Notes under the pieces: generated by a model | The model's database searches: none | What the model was told of the DNA's origin: nothing | Seen by the model: only the letters and a program-made list of their open reading frames with translations | Translations under genes and position numbers: made by a program | Part shown: piece by piece, positions 19,384 to 28,892 of the stretch | Layout of the letters: each line of letters begins with the position of its first letter | Numbering within the stretch: position 1 is the stretch's first letter | Source of the DNA: Acinetobacter terrestris | GTDB lineage: Bacteria; Pseudomonadota; Gammaproteobacteria; Pseudomonadales; Moraxellaceae | Reading direction: 5' to 3' | Assembly: GCF_004331155.1 (NCBI RefSeq) | Contig: NZ_SJNZ01000028.1 | Location: forward strand, 1 to 34,708 | Length of the DNA stretch: 34,708 bases

Positions 19384-21582
19384 TTAGTTCGCAGCTGTTT
19401 TAGCAGATTGCAATTTGGCGTAATCCAATAAAACATTAGCCGACTCTGTGACAAACACTTCTTCTTCAGGTAAAGCAGGTCGTTGTGTCGCCTTCATTTT
19501 TGAACGTGACTCAATCAACGCATCCATAGAAGCCTGGTAGCTTTCCCAGTTAGCATACGGCTTCTGACCGGTGACTGCACGACGCTGATTCTCTGAATCT
19601 AAAGTTTTTTGTTCCAGCGCATTCAACTCTGCTTTACGCTGATCAATATCAAGAACTACACGCTTTTGCTCTTCAGTTTTTTTGGCAATCGCTTTGCGTT
19701 GTTCTAAATATTTAAATTGCGGATCAGCCACCACGCGTTGTTGCGACATTTGAGCCAGATTTTGCACATAGGGTTGTACAGAACCTTCGCGCTTAAATGG
19801 TGCAGTTGGAATAGTGTCCCATTCCAAGGCATTCTTGGCTTTACGCTCACCAAATTCTTCGTTGTAGATATCCACCAGTTTAATGTCAGGCACGACGCCC
19901 TTGTTCTGGGTACTGCCACCCGTTACGCGATAGAACTTACGTTGTGTCAAGGTCGCCTGACCATGCGCCAAAGTATCCAGTTGAACTTGCGCTGTACCTT
20001 TACCGGTAGTGGTACTGCCAATCACGATTCCGCGTTCATAATCCTGAATAGCCGCAGAATAAATTTCACTGGCAGATGCCGAAGCCAGGTTAACCATGAC
20101 TGCAAGTGGACCTGCATAGGTTTGTGCACCGCCATCATCATCTTCAAATACGCTGACATTGCCATTACCGTCACGAATTTGCACCACTGGACCTGACTTG
20201 ATCACTTGGCCCAACATGCGCGCAACTTCTTCAAGTGAACCACCTGGATTATTACGTAAATCAATAATAATCCCGGTCACATTTTTCGCAGCCAAAGCTT
20301 TTAAAGCGTTGTTGGTGTCTTCAGAAACCGAGCGATAATCTGTGCCTGCACGGCGCGCACGATAGTTCAAATAGAACGACGGAATTTCAATCACACCAAA
20401 AGTATAGTTTTTACCATCACGCTTAATATCAACCGTACGTGAACGTACACCGGCATCTTCTTCCTGAATCACGTCACGAACCAAACTCACAGTACGGGCC
20501 TGACTCATTGATGCACCGGCACCCAGTAAACGCAGACTGACTTTGGTTCCACGCTTACCGCGGATTAAACCGACCACTTCGTTACTTGCCCAGCCCACAA
20601 CATCGACCATTTTGTCGCCGTCTTGCGCAACACCGATAATACGATCACCCGATTTAATCTGACCCGATTTACTGGCCGGACCACCTTCTACAATGGTCTC
20701 AATCTTGGTGTAATCTTCATTACCGCGTTCAGGTCGGATCGAAACCCCAATCCCCTCTAACTGCAAGGTGGTTTGACGGTTCAATTCCATCGCATCTACA
20801 GGCGGGAAGTAATTACTGTGCGGATCATAGGTCAACATCATCGCATTTAAAGTTTTGTCCAAGACATCGTCACTTTTAACCCGGCTCATGCGTTCAAGCT
20901 GACGGGTATAACGCTTGGTCAAGGTTTGCACCGGTGTTAAATCTTCAGGACTGGCCAAATCCTGACCATTGGCTAAAGCCGGATCATCTTTTAACGCTTT
21001 CTGCTTCGCAGACTCTTCTTCTTTACTGATATTCAAGTTAATGAGCTGCGACACCAGCATTTTTTGCCAATGTGCGCGTTGCTCTGCTGCAGACTTGAAA
21101 TAAGGCGCTTTTTCGCGGTCGGTATCAATATAAACATTGCTTTGTTTCAAGTTTTGCGGCTTCTTCAACTCAGCCAGCATGAACTCATAGAACTGTTTTA
21201 AACGTTCACGATATTGGGCATGAATTAAATATGGACCTGATAAATCCCCGGCTTTGAGTGCAGCACCAAAATTGGCACCATAATTTTTCTTATATTGTTC
21301 AACTTCAGGTGCTAAAAATAATGAATGGTCTGCATCCAGGCTATCTAGATAAAAATCAAGAATTCGGTTAGAAGTCGCTGCATCTAAACGTTGATTTAAA
21401 TAATGCTGACGGTCAACTAAGGTTGCCAATTGGCGCGAAACCAGCGCCTGTTCCTGCGTTGGCTGAATAGCTTGAGAAACTGCAACTGTATCATTAGCTG
21501 CAATGGCCTCGTTCACTACATGGGAAAAGAAAAATCCGCCAGTCGCAATTGCAACTGCACACGCTAATGTTTGAAGTTTCAT
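19384..21582 (-). CDS. prc: Periplasmic tail-specific (C-terminal processing) protease Prc
   Basis: This 732-residue S41A-family protease trims or degrades periplasmic proteins, including penicillin-binding and lipoprotein substrates. It has a signal peptide (about 1-29), an N-terminal helical domain, a PDZ domain (about 270-355) with G-I-G-V-S-I and the A-S-K-S-G-Q-I-K-S-G-D-R-I loop, and a protease core with D-L-R-N-N-P-G-G (441-448). The Ser/Lys dyad is S503 (S-A-S-A-S-E-I) and K528 (T-T-G-K-G-T), with the 25-residue spacing seen in E. coli Prc. A C-terminal coiled, charged region follows. It is divergent from nagZ, so two envelope-maintenance genes share a 200-bp promoter region. Confidence 0.94.
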   Translation of the reverse strand: MKLQTLACAVAIATGGFFFSHVVNEAIAANDTVAVSQAIQPTQEQALVSRQLATLVDRQHYLNQRLDAATSNRILDFYLDSLDADHSLFLAPEVEQYKKNYGANFGAALKAGDLSGPYLIHAQYRERLKQFYEFMLAELKKPQNLKQSNVYIDTDREKAPYFKSAAEQRAHWQKMLVSQLINLNISKEEESAKQKALKDDPALANGQDLASPEDLTPVQTLTKRYTRQLERMSRVKSDDVLDKTLNAMMLTYDPHSNYFPPVDAMELNRQTTLQLEGIGVSIRPERGNEDYTKIETIVEGGPASKSGQIKSGDRIIGVAQDGDKMVDVVGWASNEVVGLIRGKRGTKVSLRLLGAGASMSQARTVSLVRDVIQEEDAGVRSRTVDIKRDGKNYTFGVIEIPSFYLNYRARRAGTDYRSVSEDTNNALKALAAKNVTGIIIDLRNNPGGSLEEVARMLGQVIKSGPVVQIRDGNGNVSVFEDDDGGAQTYAGPLAVMVNLASASASEIYSAAIQDYERGIVIGSTTTGKGTAQVQLDTLAHGQATLTQRKFYRVTGGSTQNKGVVPDIKLVDIYNEEFGERKAKNALEWDTIPTAPFKREGSVQPYVQNLAQMSQQRVVADPQFKYLEQRKAIAKKTEEQKRVVLDIDQRKAELNALEQKTLDSENQRRAVTGQKPYANWESYQASMDALIESRSKMKATQRPALPEEEVFVTESANVLLDYAKLQSAKTAAN

Positions 21583-21782
21583 AAATAATTCGTAATTCCT
21601 TGGTCTTTGACCAATATTTCAATGTCGTTTTTCAACATGAATGCAGTATATTCAAAATCTTAAACAACTTAATATGTGTATGTCGTGTAGTTTTATCATA
21701 TTCTGTACTGTCAAAATGTAGCAAATCATTGCAGAATTCAGGTATTGTTTTTTCTTTATAAAATTCCAACACGGACACCGAT

Positions 21783-22805
21783 ATGATTGGCGCATTGATG
21801 CTAGACATCGCTGGCACAGAACTTACTCAAGAAGATATTGAACTATTACGAACACCGCAAGTAGGTGGCATGATTTTATTTTCACGAAACATAAAATCGC
21901 CACAACAAGTTCGTGCTTTAACCGATCATATGCGTCGTATCAGAGCCGATATTTTAATTGCCGTGGACCAGGAAGGCGGTCGCGTACAACGTTTAAAACA
22001 GGGCTTTACCTTGCTTCCTGCCATGGGTCGTTTGGGTGAACTCTATCTCACCGGACCTGAACAGGCGGTGGATTTGGCTGAGCAATGCGGTTGGCTGATG
22101 GCAACTGAAGTGCTTGCTGTCGGTATCGATTTTAGTTTTGCACCGGTATTGGACCTAAATGATGTCAGCGATGTAATTGGTGACCGTGGCTTTGCCAAAA
22201 ATATTCAGGATATTGTCCCGCTTGCCAGCGCCTTTTTAAAAGGAATGAAACGTGCAGGCATGGCCAATACCGGCAAACATTTCCCGGGTCATGGCTCAGT
22301 CAAAGCGGATTCGCATGTGGCAGCACCTGTAGATTCACGTTGTTATGACGAAATTTACAACGAGGATATGCAGACCTTTATTCAACTCATGCCGCAACTG
22401 GATGCACTCATGCCAGCGCATGTGATTTATGATCAGGTCGACCCCAACCCTGCCGGTTTCTCGCCGTACTGGATTCAAGAGATCTTGCGTCAAGAGCTGA
22501 AATTTGATGGTGTACTTTTCTCAGACGACTTGACCATGCAAGCTGCCTGTGTAGCCGGTGGCGCTGATGCACGTATTCAAGCTGCACTCAAAGCCGGTTG
22601 TGACATGGGCTTGGTCTGTAATGACCGTTCTGCGGCTTGTACTGCTTTAGAAGGGATTCGTGACTTAGCTTTACCCAATCAAGAACGTTTGGAGCGTATG
22701 CGCGGGATAATTCCTGAACTTACGGTTGGCGAAACACTAGACTTGGGTACTGAATGGAAAAAAGTTCGAGACAATATCGAAAACTTTAAAAATTCATTTA
22801 ATTAA
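21783..22805 (+). CDS. nagZ: Beta-N-acetylhexosaminidase
   Basis: This cytoplasmic family 3 glycosidase removes GlcNAc from anhydromuropeptides in peptidoglycan recycling. In species with inducible AmpC it makes the inducer. It has 340 residues. The substrate loop K-H-F-P-G-H-G (165-171) followed by S-V-K-A-D-S-H, including the mobile-loop Asp/His pair, and the nucleophile D248 in F-S-D-D-L-T-M-Q are present. V-D-Q-E-G-G-R-V is also typical. The ribosome binding site is weak (GGACACC). A terminator follows. Confidence 0.95.
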   Translation: MIGALMLDIAGTELTQEDIELLRTPQVGGMILFSRNIKSPQQVRALTDHMRRIRADILIAVDQEGGRVQRLKQGFTLLPAMGRLGELYLTGPEQAVDLAEQCGWLMATEVLAVGIDFSFAPVLDLNDVSDVIGDRGFAKNIQDIVPLASAFLKGMKRAGMANTGKHFPGHGSVKADSHVAAPVDSRCYDEIYNEDMQTFIQLMPQLDALMPAHVIYDQVDPNPAGFSPYWIQEILRQELKFDGVLFSDDLTMQAACVAGGADARIQAALKAGCDMGLVCNDRSAACTALEGIRDLALPNQERLERMRGIIPELTVGETLDLGTEWKKVRDNIENFKNSFN

Positions 22806-22811
22806 TGCGAC

Positions 22812-22845
22812 AAAAGGAACACGACAAGGTGTTCCTTTTTCTTTA
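22812..22845 (+). terminator. Terminator after nagZ
   Basis: The stem AAAAGGAACAC (22812-22822) pairs with GTGTTCCTTTT (22829-22839) around a six-base loop and continues into a T-run. It begins seven bases past the stop codon. Confidence 0.88.
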
Positions 22846-22986
22846 TGATCATTAAAAAGAAAGTCATAGACTTCTTGTAGATATTTGCTGGTATTAACTT
22901 TTAAAAGATACGAATCAGCCATATAAGAAGCCTATCAAACAGCACTTATACATTTAAAACTACAAAAACATACAGGTCAGGATGAC

Positions 22987-23844
22987 ATGACACAACCGCT
23001 TTCAGAACATCGACACATTTCATTTACTGCACATTATACCGGCTATATCTGGTACAGCATGGGAATTTCCCACCCGGTCTTTGCAACATCCAAAGGTAAA
23101 ATGCTCGCCAAACTGGTTCACCCTTTAGAAAGTTGGGCTGAAAAATTTGTTGGCGGCAGTATGCGTACCACGCTAAAACAACGTCACCGCATGATTGATC
23201 AGCATCTCACGCAACTGATCGAGCAACATCCAGATTTACAGGTCCTTGAAATCGCGAGTGGACTTTCTCCACGCGGTTGGAACTTTCGACAAAAGTATCC
23301 CAATATTGATTACCGTGAACTTGATTTACCCGGTATGGCAAAAGTCAAAACACAAGCACTGAAACAAATTGATGTGAATAGCCCTGAAGTTTTATCGGTT
23401 GATTTATTCACTGCAGATTTTGAACAGGCTTTTCAGGTGTTTGACCCCACTCGCCCATTGGTGGTAATTAGCGAAGGTTTGATTAACTACTTCAACAAAG
23501 ACATGCTATTGCAATTGCTGCAAGCGATTACACATTACGCTCAGGACTTTAAGGAATTGCATTACCTGACCGATATTTATCCGGAACCGGTCAAAAATAA
23601 ACTGGCCAATTTTATTTGGGCCAGTAGTAAATTACTCAAATGGATGTCGCGCAGCGCGTTTAGTTTCCATTTTACTCATCCTCAACAGGCGCAAGACTTT
23701 TTCCAGCAAGCAGGTTTTGAAAATATCACTATTGTTCAGCCTCAACAGTATTTTCAAGACCAGCCGGTGAATGAATTCGCTAGTGATGAGCATCTAGGGG
23801 ATTTGGTCTGGATGATTCATGCGAGCATAAAAAAACAGCGTTAA
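22987..23844 (+). CDS. Class I SAM-dependent methyltransferase (LCMT/PPM1-like)
   Basis: These 285 residues resemble the leucine carboxyl methyltransferase-like family (COG3315 type). The SAM-binding region is V-L-E-I-A-S-G-L-S-P-R-G-W (about 86-98), in which G-L-S-P-R-G-W is characteristic. It is followed by the acidic strand Y-R-E-L-D-L-P (109-115) and I-S-E-G-L-I-N-Y-F, the family counterpart of motif IV. The N-terminus has H-Y-T-G-Y-I-W-Y, which probably shapes the substrate pocket. The substrate is unknown; bacterial members often act on small acids or polyketide-like products. The stop codon lies in the loop of the terminator shared with the convergent gene. Confidence 0.82.
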   Translation: MTQPLSEHRHISFTAHYTGYIWYSMGISHPVFATSKGKMLAKLVHPLESWAEKFVGGSMRTTLKQRHRMIDQHLTQLIEQHPDLQVLEIASGLSPRGWNFRQKYPNIDYRELDLPGMAKVKTQALKQIDVNSPEVLSVDLFTADFEQAFQVFDPTRPLVVISEGLINYFNKDMLLQLLQAITHYAQDFKELHYLTDIYPEPVKNKLANFIWASSKLLKWMSRSAFSFHFTHPQQAQDFFQQAGFENITIVQPQQYFQDQPVNEFASDEHLGDLVWMIHASIKKQR

Positions 23845-23859
23845 ATACGCTGTTTTTTT
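23831..23859. terminator. Bidirectional terminator between convergent genes
   Basis: The stem ACAGCGT (23835-23841), loop TAAAT and ACGCTGT (23847-23853) have A-run and T-run flanks on both sides. The TAA stop of the methyltransferase (23842-23844) is in the loop. The convergent hydrolase gene ends at 23878. Confidence 0.9.
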
Positions 23860-23877
23860 ATGCTCAGTAGCAAGTGA

Positions 23878-25209
23878 TTAACTGACTGATTCCAGTACCA
23901 GCATCGCTTCTTTTTGTCGTTGTACATAACGCAATAACCGTTCTGCCACTTCAAAACTGCCATGTTTAAATAAGGCGCGGATTTGTGTTGCCCCTACCTC
24001 AAAAATCAAACATTCAATCTTGAATTGACCTTCTTCATCTTCCAGATGCAAAGCCAAATCACGTGGATATTGCTCAACTTTTGCAGTTAAACCTTTAGCA
24101 AACTCAAGTAAAACTCCAAAGAAGTTTAGATCAATAATATGAGTGGGCAATTGCAGCGCTGAATGACGATGGGTCAATACAGTCATTGGGTTTTGTACTG
24201 CAATCCGTTCTTCACCGCGACGTTCCAAAGTCAGTAACTGTGCACGTGTCATCGGGATAATCCCTTCCACAGTTTGAATCGACTCACCCTGCAAGAAGGT
24301 TGCAAACAAACTCATGGTTTCCTTACGGCGCTGCAATTGCGGCACATGATCTGCATTGGCAATCATTGCAAATTCCATGTCGGGACATTGCAAGGCAAAA
24401 TTTGCATTTTCATGGGGCAAGGTAAAACTGTCATATTGCCCACAAGCCACCAGTACTTTACATTCAGGAATGGGCACATCGGTTAAACGCAGTAAACGGC
24501 TACAGTTAATTTCATAGCGATCTTGCTCGGTTGCAGTAAATTCAGCCATTTGTTTAAAGAACAAACGTTTCGCAGTAGGTGACATGCGGGTTTGATCAAT
24601 TTTGGCATGATTGACCAAATACAAAATCACGGCTTGGCCAAACTCGTCCATGCGCTGTTCTTTCATTAAATGCAAAGACTCTTCCAGCAACATGCGCCAG
24701 CTTTTACGGGTTTTTTGCATCACGCCCATCAGAATCATACGGTCAATCAATTCAGGGCGTTGATGGGCCAAGCCTGAAGCCACCACTGAACCGAGAGACA
24801 TGCCCATCACCGAAACCTTGGACAAATTTTCTATATCTAGCCATTCACCGAGCATACGTGCCAAGTCCGGCAATTCCAGAGTTCCTGCGGAAACACCGGT
24901 ATCACGATTGGTAATTTGTTGATTGGCACCCATTGAAGGTAAATCAATCAGGATAATCGGACCTGCACTGAGCAACTGTTCAACACAATATTTATAAGAA
25001 TTGAAGTTTTGAAATGCCCCGCCAATGATGACGATTGGAGTATTGTGAATCGTTTCAGGCTGAGTAATCGCCATATATTCAATTTTCCAGCCCTTGATCC
25101 ACGTTGTACGTGCAGGCTCTTTAAAACTGTTTCTATGGTAAAGATCAAAAAAGCCTAAACTCGTGTTTGATTCTTGTACTTCCGAGTCCATTTGGATCAT
25201 GGAATTCAT
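23878..25209 (-). CDS. Alpha/beta hydrolase (RhlA-like) fused to a C-terminal PilZ-like domain
   Basis: The protein has 443 residues. The hydrolase part (about 55-308) has oxyanion segment I-G-G-A-F (62-66), I-D-L-P-S-M-G (88-94), nucleophile S138 in G-M-S-L-G, D260 in C-G-Q-Y-D and H288 in N-A-D-H. The G-A-x6-S-[FY] and [FI]-D-L-P-x-x-G spacing recalls RhlA, the 3-(3-hydroxyalkanoyloxy)alkanoate synthase. The C-terminal 115 residues look like PilZ: R331-G-E-E-R335 fits RxxxR, and D360-L-N-F-F-G365 fits D-x-[SA]-x-x-G except for Asn at the third position. c-di-GMP control of an acyl-transfer or ester-hydrolysing enzyme is an inference. GGAGGAAGG precedes the ATG. Confidence 0.75.
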   Translation of the reverse strand: MNSMIQMDSEVQESNTSLGFFDLYHRNSFKEPARTTWIKGWKIEYMAITQPETIHNTPIVIIGGAFQNFNSYKYCVEQLLSAGPIILIDLPSMGANQQITNRDTGVSAGTLELPDLARMLGEWLDIENLSKVSVMGMSLGSVVASGLAHQRPELIDRMILMGVMQKTRKSWRMLLEESLHLMKEQRMDEFGQAVILYLVNHAKIDQTRMSPTAKRLFFKQMAEFTATEQDRYEINCSRLLRLTDVPIPECKVLVACGQYDSFTLPHENANFALQCPDMEFAMIANADHVPQLQRRKETMSLFATFLQGESIQTVEGIIPMTRAQLLTLERRGEERIAVQNPMTVLTHRHSALQLPTHIIDLNFFGVLLEFAKGLTAKVEQYPRDLALHLEDEEGQFKIECLIFEVGATQIRALFKHGSFEVAERLLRYVQRQKEAMLVLESVS

Positions 25210-25510
25210 ATCCCTTCCTCCATTCTTGCCTTATTGTTATTTTGCAAGAAAATAAATATAGAATTTCTGCGCTGTACTGCATCCATTCATTTGCTTTAAT
25301 TATCAGACATCAATGTCACTATTTTTATTCTATACAGAGGAACATTTGACGCGCAACTTATTCCATGACCACTCATCTAAATTTACAAACAAAAGGATTT
25401 CAAAATATGAATAGCTTGAAAAGTTTCAAAGTTTTTTTCCAGATAGATGCTTCATTGTCTGGTTCCAGGCTGTTACTATCGAAGGTGTAATTTCTAAGTG
25501 ATCAGCCGCT
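25210..25510. other. Divergent promoter region, hydrolase-PilZ gene / proA
   Basis: About 300 bp separate two divergent genes. A strong minus-strand ribosome binding site (GGAGGAAGG, about 25211-25221) serves the hydrolase. No confident -35/-10 pair was found for either gene, and there is no open frame worth calling. Confidence 0.45.
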
Positions 25511-26776
25511 ATGCAAGATTCAATTGAACAATATATGCAAACGGTAGGCCAACAAGCACGCCAAGCTTCTCGCGTGTTAGCAAGCGCTTCTACCCAAACA
25601 AAAAACAATGCTTTATCTGCAATTTACACTGCTTTACAAGACAGTGAAGCTGCTATTTTAGCTGCGAACCAAATTGATATGACCAAAGGTCGTAACAACA
25701 ATTTGGACAGTGCATTGCTTGATCGCTTAGAACTTACTCCCACACGCTTTAAAGGCATGCTGCATGGCTTAAAAGATGTTATGAGTCTGGTTGACCCGAT
25801 TGGGGAAATCACCGATTTAGCCTTCCGCCCTTCGGGCATTCAACTGGGTAAAATGCGGGTTCCTTTAGGTGTGGTCGGCATGATTTATGAATCACGTCCG
25901 AATGTTACCCTTGAAGCAGCATCACTTGCGCTAAAGTCAGGAAATGCCATTATTTTGCGTGGTGGATCTGAGGCACTGGAGTCAAATAAAGCCATTGCGC
26001 AAGCGATTCAACACGGTTTAAAAGCTTCAGGTCTACCTGAAACTTCAGTGCAAGTGATTAACACGGCTGATCGTGCTGCGGTCGGTCATCTGATTACCAT
26101 GTCGGAATATGTGGATGTGATTGTTCCACGTGGAGGCAAAGGACTGATTGAACGTGTGAGCAACGAAGCACGTATTCCTGTGATTAAACACCTTGATGGC
26201 AATTGCCATGTCTTTGTTGAAGCACAAGCCGACTTGCAAAAAGCCTTGCCGATTGCGCTAAATGCCAAGACGCATCGTTATGGCGTATGTAATGCCATGG
26301 AAACCTTGCTGGTCGATGAGAAAGTCGCAGAAGACTTCTTGCCACGGATTGCTGAACTGTATGCAGAAAAACAGGTTGAACTCCGCGGCTGCCGTGAAAC
26401 GCAGCGTATTCTGGGTTCAACTGCGAAACCTGCCAGTGAAGAAGACTGGTATACCGAATATTTAGGCCCAATTTTGGCGGTTAAAGTGGTCAGCGGTATT
26501 GATGAAGCGATTGAACATATCAACAAATATGGTTCACATCATACCGATGCCATCATTACTGAAAACTATAGTCTTGCTCGCCAGTTCTTGGCACGTGTCG
26601 ATTCAAGTTCAGTGATGATCAATGCATCTACGCGTTTTGCAGATGGCTTTGAATATGGTCTAGGTGCAGAAATCGGTATCTCAACTGACAAGATTCATGC
26701 CCGTGGCCCTGTTGGTCTTGAAGGTCTGACTTCGCAGAAATGGGTGGTGTTTGGTGATGGTCAAATTCGCCAATAA
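25511..26776 (+). CDS. proA: Gamma-glutamyl phosphate reductase
   Basis: This NADPH-dependent reductase is the second enzyme of proline synthesis and makes glutamate-5-semialdehyde from gamma-glutamyl phosphate. It has 421 residues, the usual length, with an aldehyde-dehydrogenase-like fold. The catalytic cysteine C260 is in [23 protein letters not shown] and L-R-G-G-S-E-A are typical. The start M-Q-D-S-I-E-Q lacks a good Shine-Dalgarno but matches the family N-terminus. proB is not adjacent. Confidence 0.96.
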   Translation: MQDSIEQYMQTVGQQARQASRVLASASTQTKNNALSAIYTALQDSEAAILAANQIDMTKGRNNNLDSALLDRLELTPTRFKGMLHGLKDVMSLVDPIGEITDLAFRPSGIQLGKMRVPLGVVGMIYESRPNVTLEAASLALKSGNAIILRGGSEALESNKAIAQAIQHGLKASGLPETSVQVINTADRAAVGHLITMSEYVDVIVPRGGKGLIERVSNEARIPVIKHLDGNCHVFVEAQADLQKALPIALNAKTHRYGVCNAMETLLVDEKVAEDFLPRIAELYAEKQVELRGCRETQRILGSTAKPASEEDWYTEYLGPILAVKVVSGIDEAIEHINKYGSHHTDAIITENYSLARQFLARVDSSSVMINASTRFADGFEYGLGAEIGISTDKIHARGPVGLEGLTSQKWVVFGDGQIRQ

Positions 26777-26797
26777 GTCCTGAAATAAAAGCATTCC

Positions 26798-26827
26798 ATG
26801 TTCAGCTTCAAAAATGAGGCTGAACAT
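26798..26827. repeat. Strong hairpin after proA without a T-tract
   Basis: A 13-bp stem (26798-26810 with 26815-26827, one G-T wobble, AAAA loop) begins 21 bp past the proA stop. The sequence after it is ATCCACTAC, so it is not a canonical intrinsic terminator. It could protect the proA mRNA 3' end. Confidence 0.6.
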
Positions 26828-26904
26828 ATCCACTACAGTATTTTTAAAATATTTCTAAGCTAAATTCATAAGATGATAAAAATAGCCATAAAAGGGAAAA
26901 TGCA

Positions 26905-27306
26905 ATGTTTTATTATTTAATGATCTGCACATTTGTACTGGCATTGCTGGTTTCCTTTGCCGTAATGAAAATTTTTTCCCATTCTATTAATCAAATTCTG
27001 GCTCGAATTATTAACGACCCCATTCATGAAGCATGGGCAAAATACACCAAATTTGCAGGCATGGTAGTGGGCACATCTTCCGGGATTCGTATTTACGATA
27101 TGGAAAAATACATTACCCCCCTCACCTATACCGATAATGACAAAAAAATTGTCATCGAGCTGACGCAGCAACGCTGGGTACTGGAAATTTATCGGACAAT
27201 TATTGAAACCCTGCAAGGCTTGGCCTGGATGATGCTGGTATTTTTTATGGTTGCACTGATTGCTTATGTGATTGTGCGCTGGTCAGAAATAAAGTATCAA
27301 AACTAA
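26905..27306 (+). CDS. Small two-helix membrane protein, unknown function
   Basis: This 133-residue protein has one hydrophobic segment at the N-terminus (about 5-25) and one near the C-terminus (about 105-126). A soluble middle region of about 80 residues lies between them, with a hydrophilic K-Y-T-K-F stretch and an amphipathic T-D-N-D-K-K-I-V-I-E-L region. No motif was recognised. GGGA eight bases before the ATG supports the start. It stands alone between proA and ackA. Confidence 0.7.
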   Translation: MFYYLMICTFVLALLVSFAVMKIFSHSINQILARIINDPIHEAWAKYTKFAGMVVGTSSGIRIYDMEKYITPLTYTDNDKKIVIELTQQRWVLEIYRTIIETLQGLAWMMLVFFMVALIAYVIVRWSEIKYQN

Positions 27307-27619
27307 ACATTAAAAGTAACGCTTATCTTCTGCTCAAAATTGATCGCCCATGTTATGTTTAGAATTCTAGAGGCGATACACTTTAGGAATAAGTACTATT
27401 TTATTAATAAATGAAAACTATCAACTGATAAATTTTAATTATTATTGTTCTACTGGTCGATAGTGCTTAAGTCTAATCACCTAAAGTCTAGCTTGTGGCT
27501 ATAAAAACTCACATGGTACAACTATTAAACAGATCGGATGATGCCTCGTGAAATGAATATCAACGGTCAGGGGTAATACAACAATTCAAGTACGATCATC
27601 TTTAGTTAAGGAATACGTC
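27307..27619. other. Upstream region of ackA
   Basis: This is a 313-bp AT-rich gap that must carry the ackA-pta promoter. Several short frames exist (for example 12 codons at 27538-27576), but none has a plausible ribosome binding site. TATAAA occurs at 27500-27505 without a matched -35. AAGGA immediately before ackA is the ribosome binding site. Nothing else was recognised. Confidence 0.4.
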
Positions 27620-28837
27620 ATGCCTAAATCAGTACTCGTCATCAATTGCGGTTCTTCATCGATTAAATTTGCATTATTGCTTGAAGATCAAGAATTCCGC
27701 ATCCATGGTTTGGCTGAAAACTTGGGTACGCCTGAAGCGCGTATCAAAGGCGTGACTGTAGGAAATGAACCTGTTGATATTCGTATTCCAAATGCTGATC
27801 ATAAACAAGCGTTAGAAGTGGGTTTAGAACGTCTGGCCAACTACAAACCTGATGCAATTGGTCATCGTATTGTGCATGGTGGCACGCTCACTAAAGCAGA
27901 ATTATTAACTGATGATATTATTGAAAAAATTCGTCAGGCAACACCCCTTGCTCCGCTCCACAACCCTGCGCATTTAGTCGGTATTGAAGCAACCAAACGT
28001 CTATTCCCTGACTTGCCGCAAGTCGCAGTATTTGATACAGCATTCCACCAGACCATGCCGGAACACGCTTTCCGTTATGCATTGCCAAAATTCTTATATA
28101 CCGAGCACAATGTCCGCCGTTACGGTTTCCATGGCACCAGTCATGCCTATGTATCTGAACGTGGTTCAGAACTGGCTGGCAGCTTCAAACAAGGTGGCTG
28201 GTTAACGGCCCACCTCGGTAACGGCAGCTCGACTTGCGCGATCTGGAATGGCCAAAGTGTGGATACCTCGATGGGCCTAACTCCACTTGAAGGTGTCGTG
28301 ATGGGTACCCGTAGTGGTGATGTTGACCCAAGTATCCATAGCTTCTTGGCAAGCAACCTCGGTTGGGACATTTATAAAATCGACAAAATGCTGAATAGCC
28401 AAAGTGGTTTATTGGGTTTATCTAATCTGTCCAATGATATGCGTACTCTCATTGAAGCCTCTGAACAAGGCAATGAAGATGCCGCGATTGCCATTGAAGT
28501 ATTCTGTTACCGTCTGGCTAAATCGCTTGCAGCCTTAAGCTGTGGCTTGCCACGTCTTGATGGCCTGTTCTTTACCGGTGGTATTGGTGAAAACTCAGCT
28601 TATATCCGTGAAAAAACTTTGACCTACCTCCCGCACTTCGGTTTCAACTTAAGCAAAGAACAAAACGACAACTTGAAACGCGGAACGGAAGGCCGTATCG
28701 ATGCAGGTACAGGCCCTCAAATTTGGGTGGTTCCTACCGATGAAGAAGGTCGCATCGCAAAAGAAACTGAGAATGTTGTGAATGAGGTGAGTCAAGCCGC
28801 TGCAAAAAAGTTTGAAGCAGATGTTGCGATGGCTTAA
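27620..28837 (+). CDS. ackA: Acetate kinase
   Basis: AckA interconverts acetyl phosphate plus ADP and acetate plus ATP, in the cytoplasm. It has 405 residues. The N-terminal N9-[16 protein letters not shown], the catalytic region F-D-T-A-F-H-Q-T-M (D139), [17 protein letters not shown] and the C-terminal F-T-G-G-I-G-E-N-S are all in family order. It is 55 bp upstream of pta on the same strand, the usual acetate overflow pair. Its stop codon sits at the centre of a perfect 22-bp palindrome. Confidence 0.97.
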   Translation: MPKSVLVINCGSSSIKFALLLEDQEFRIHGLAENLGTPEARIKGVTVGNEPVDIRIPNADHKQALEVGLERLANYKPDAIGHRIVHGGTLTKAELLTDDIIEKIRQATPLAPLHNPAHLVGIEATKRLFPDLPQVAVFDTAFHQTMPEHAFRYALPKFLYTEHNVRRYGFHGTSHAYVSERGSELAGSFKQGGWLTAHLGNGSSTCAIWNGQSVDTSMGLTPLEGVVMGTRSGDVDPSIHSFLASNLGWDIYKIDKMLNSQSGLLGLSNLSNDMRTLIEASEQGNEDAAIAIEVFCYRLAKSLAALSCGLPRLDGLFFTGGIGENSAYIREKTLTYLPHFGFNLSKEQNDNLKRGTEGRIDAGTGPQIWVVPTDEEGRIAKETENVVNEVSQAAAKKFEADVAMA

Positions 28838-28846
28838 GCCATCGCA
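28825..28846. repeat. Perfect 22-bp palindrome at the ackA stop codon
   Basis: TGCGATGGCTT is followed directly by its reverse complement AAGCCATCGCA. The TAA stop (28835-28837) lies at the centre. As RNA it would form about nine base pairs around a TTAA loop and is followed by CATTTTATG, a weak T-tract. It may attenuate readthrough into pta or stabilise the ackA mRNA. Confidence 0.85.
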
Positions 28847-28892
28847 CATTTTATGATGCTGACCATTCAATCCTTTTATTTAGAATCAAGCT

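Noticed and set aside
21632..21817. 61-codon minus-strand frame between prc and nagZ
   Set aside because: It overlaps the nagZ start and the divergent promoter region and has no recognisable features.
27538..27576. 12-codon frame upstream of ackA as a leader peptide
   Set aside because: There is no ribosome binding site, no run of regulatory codons and no downstream attenuator.
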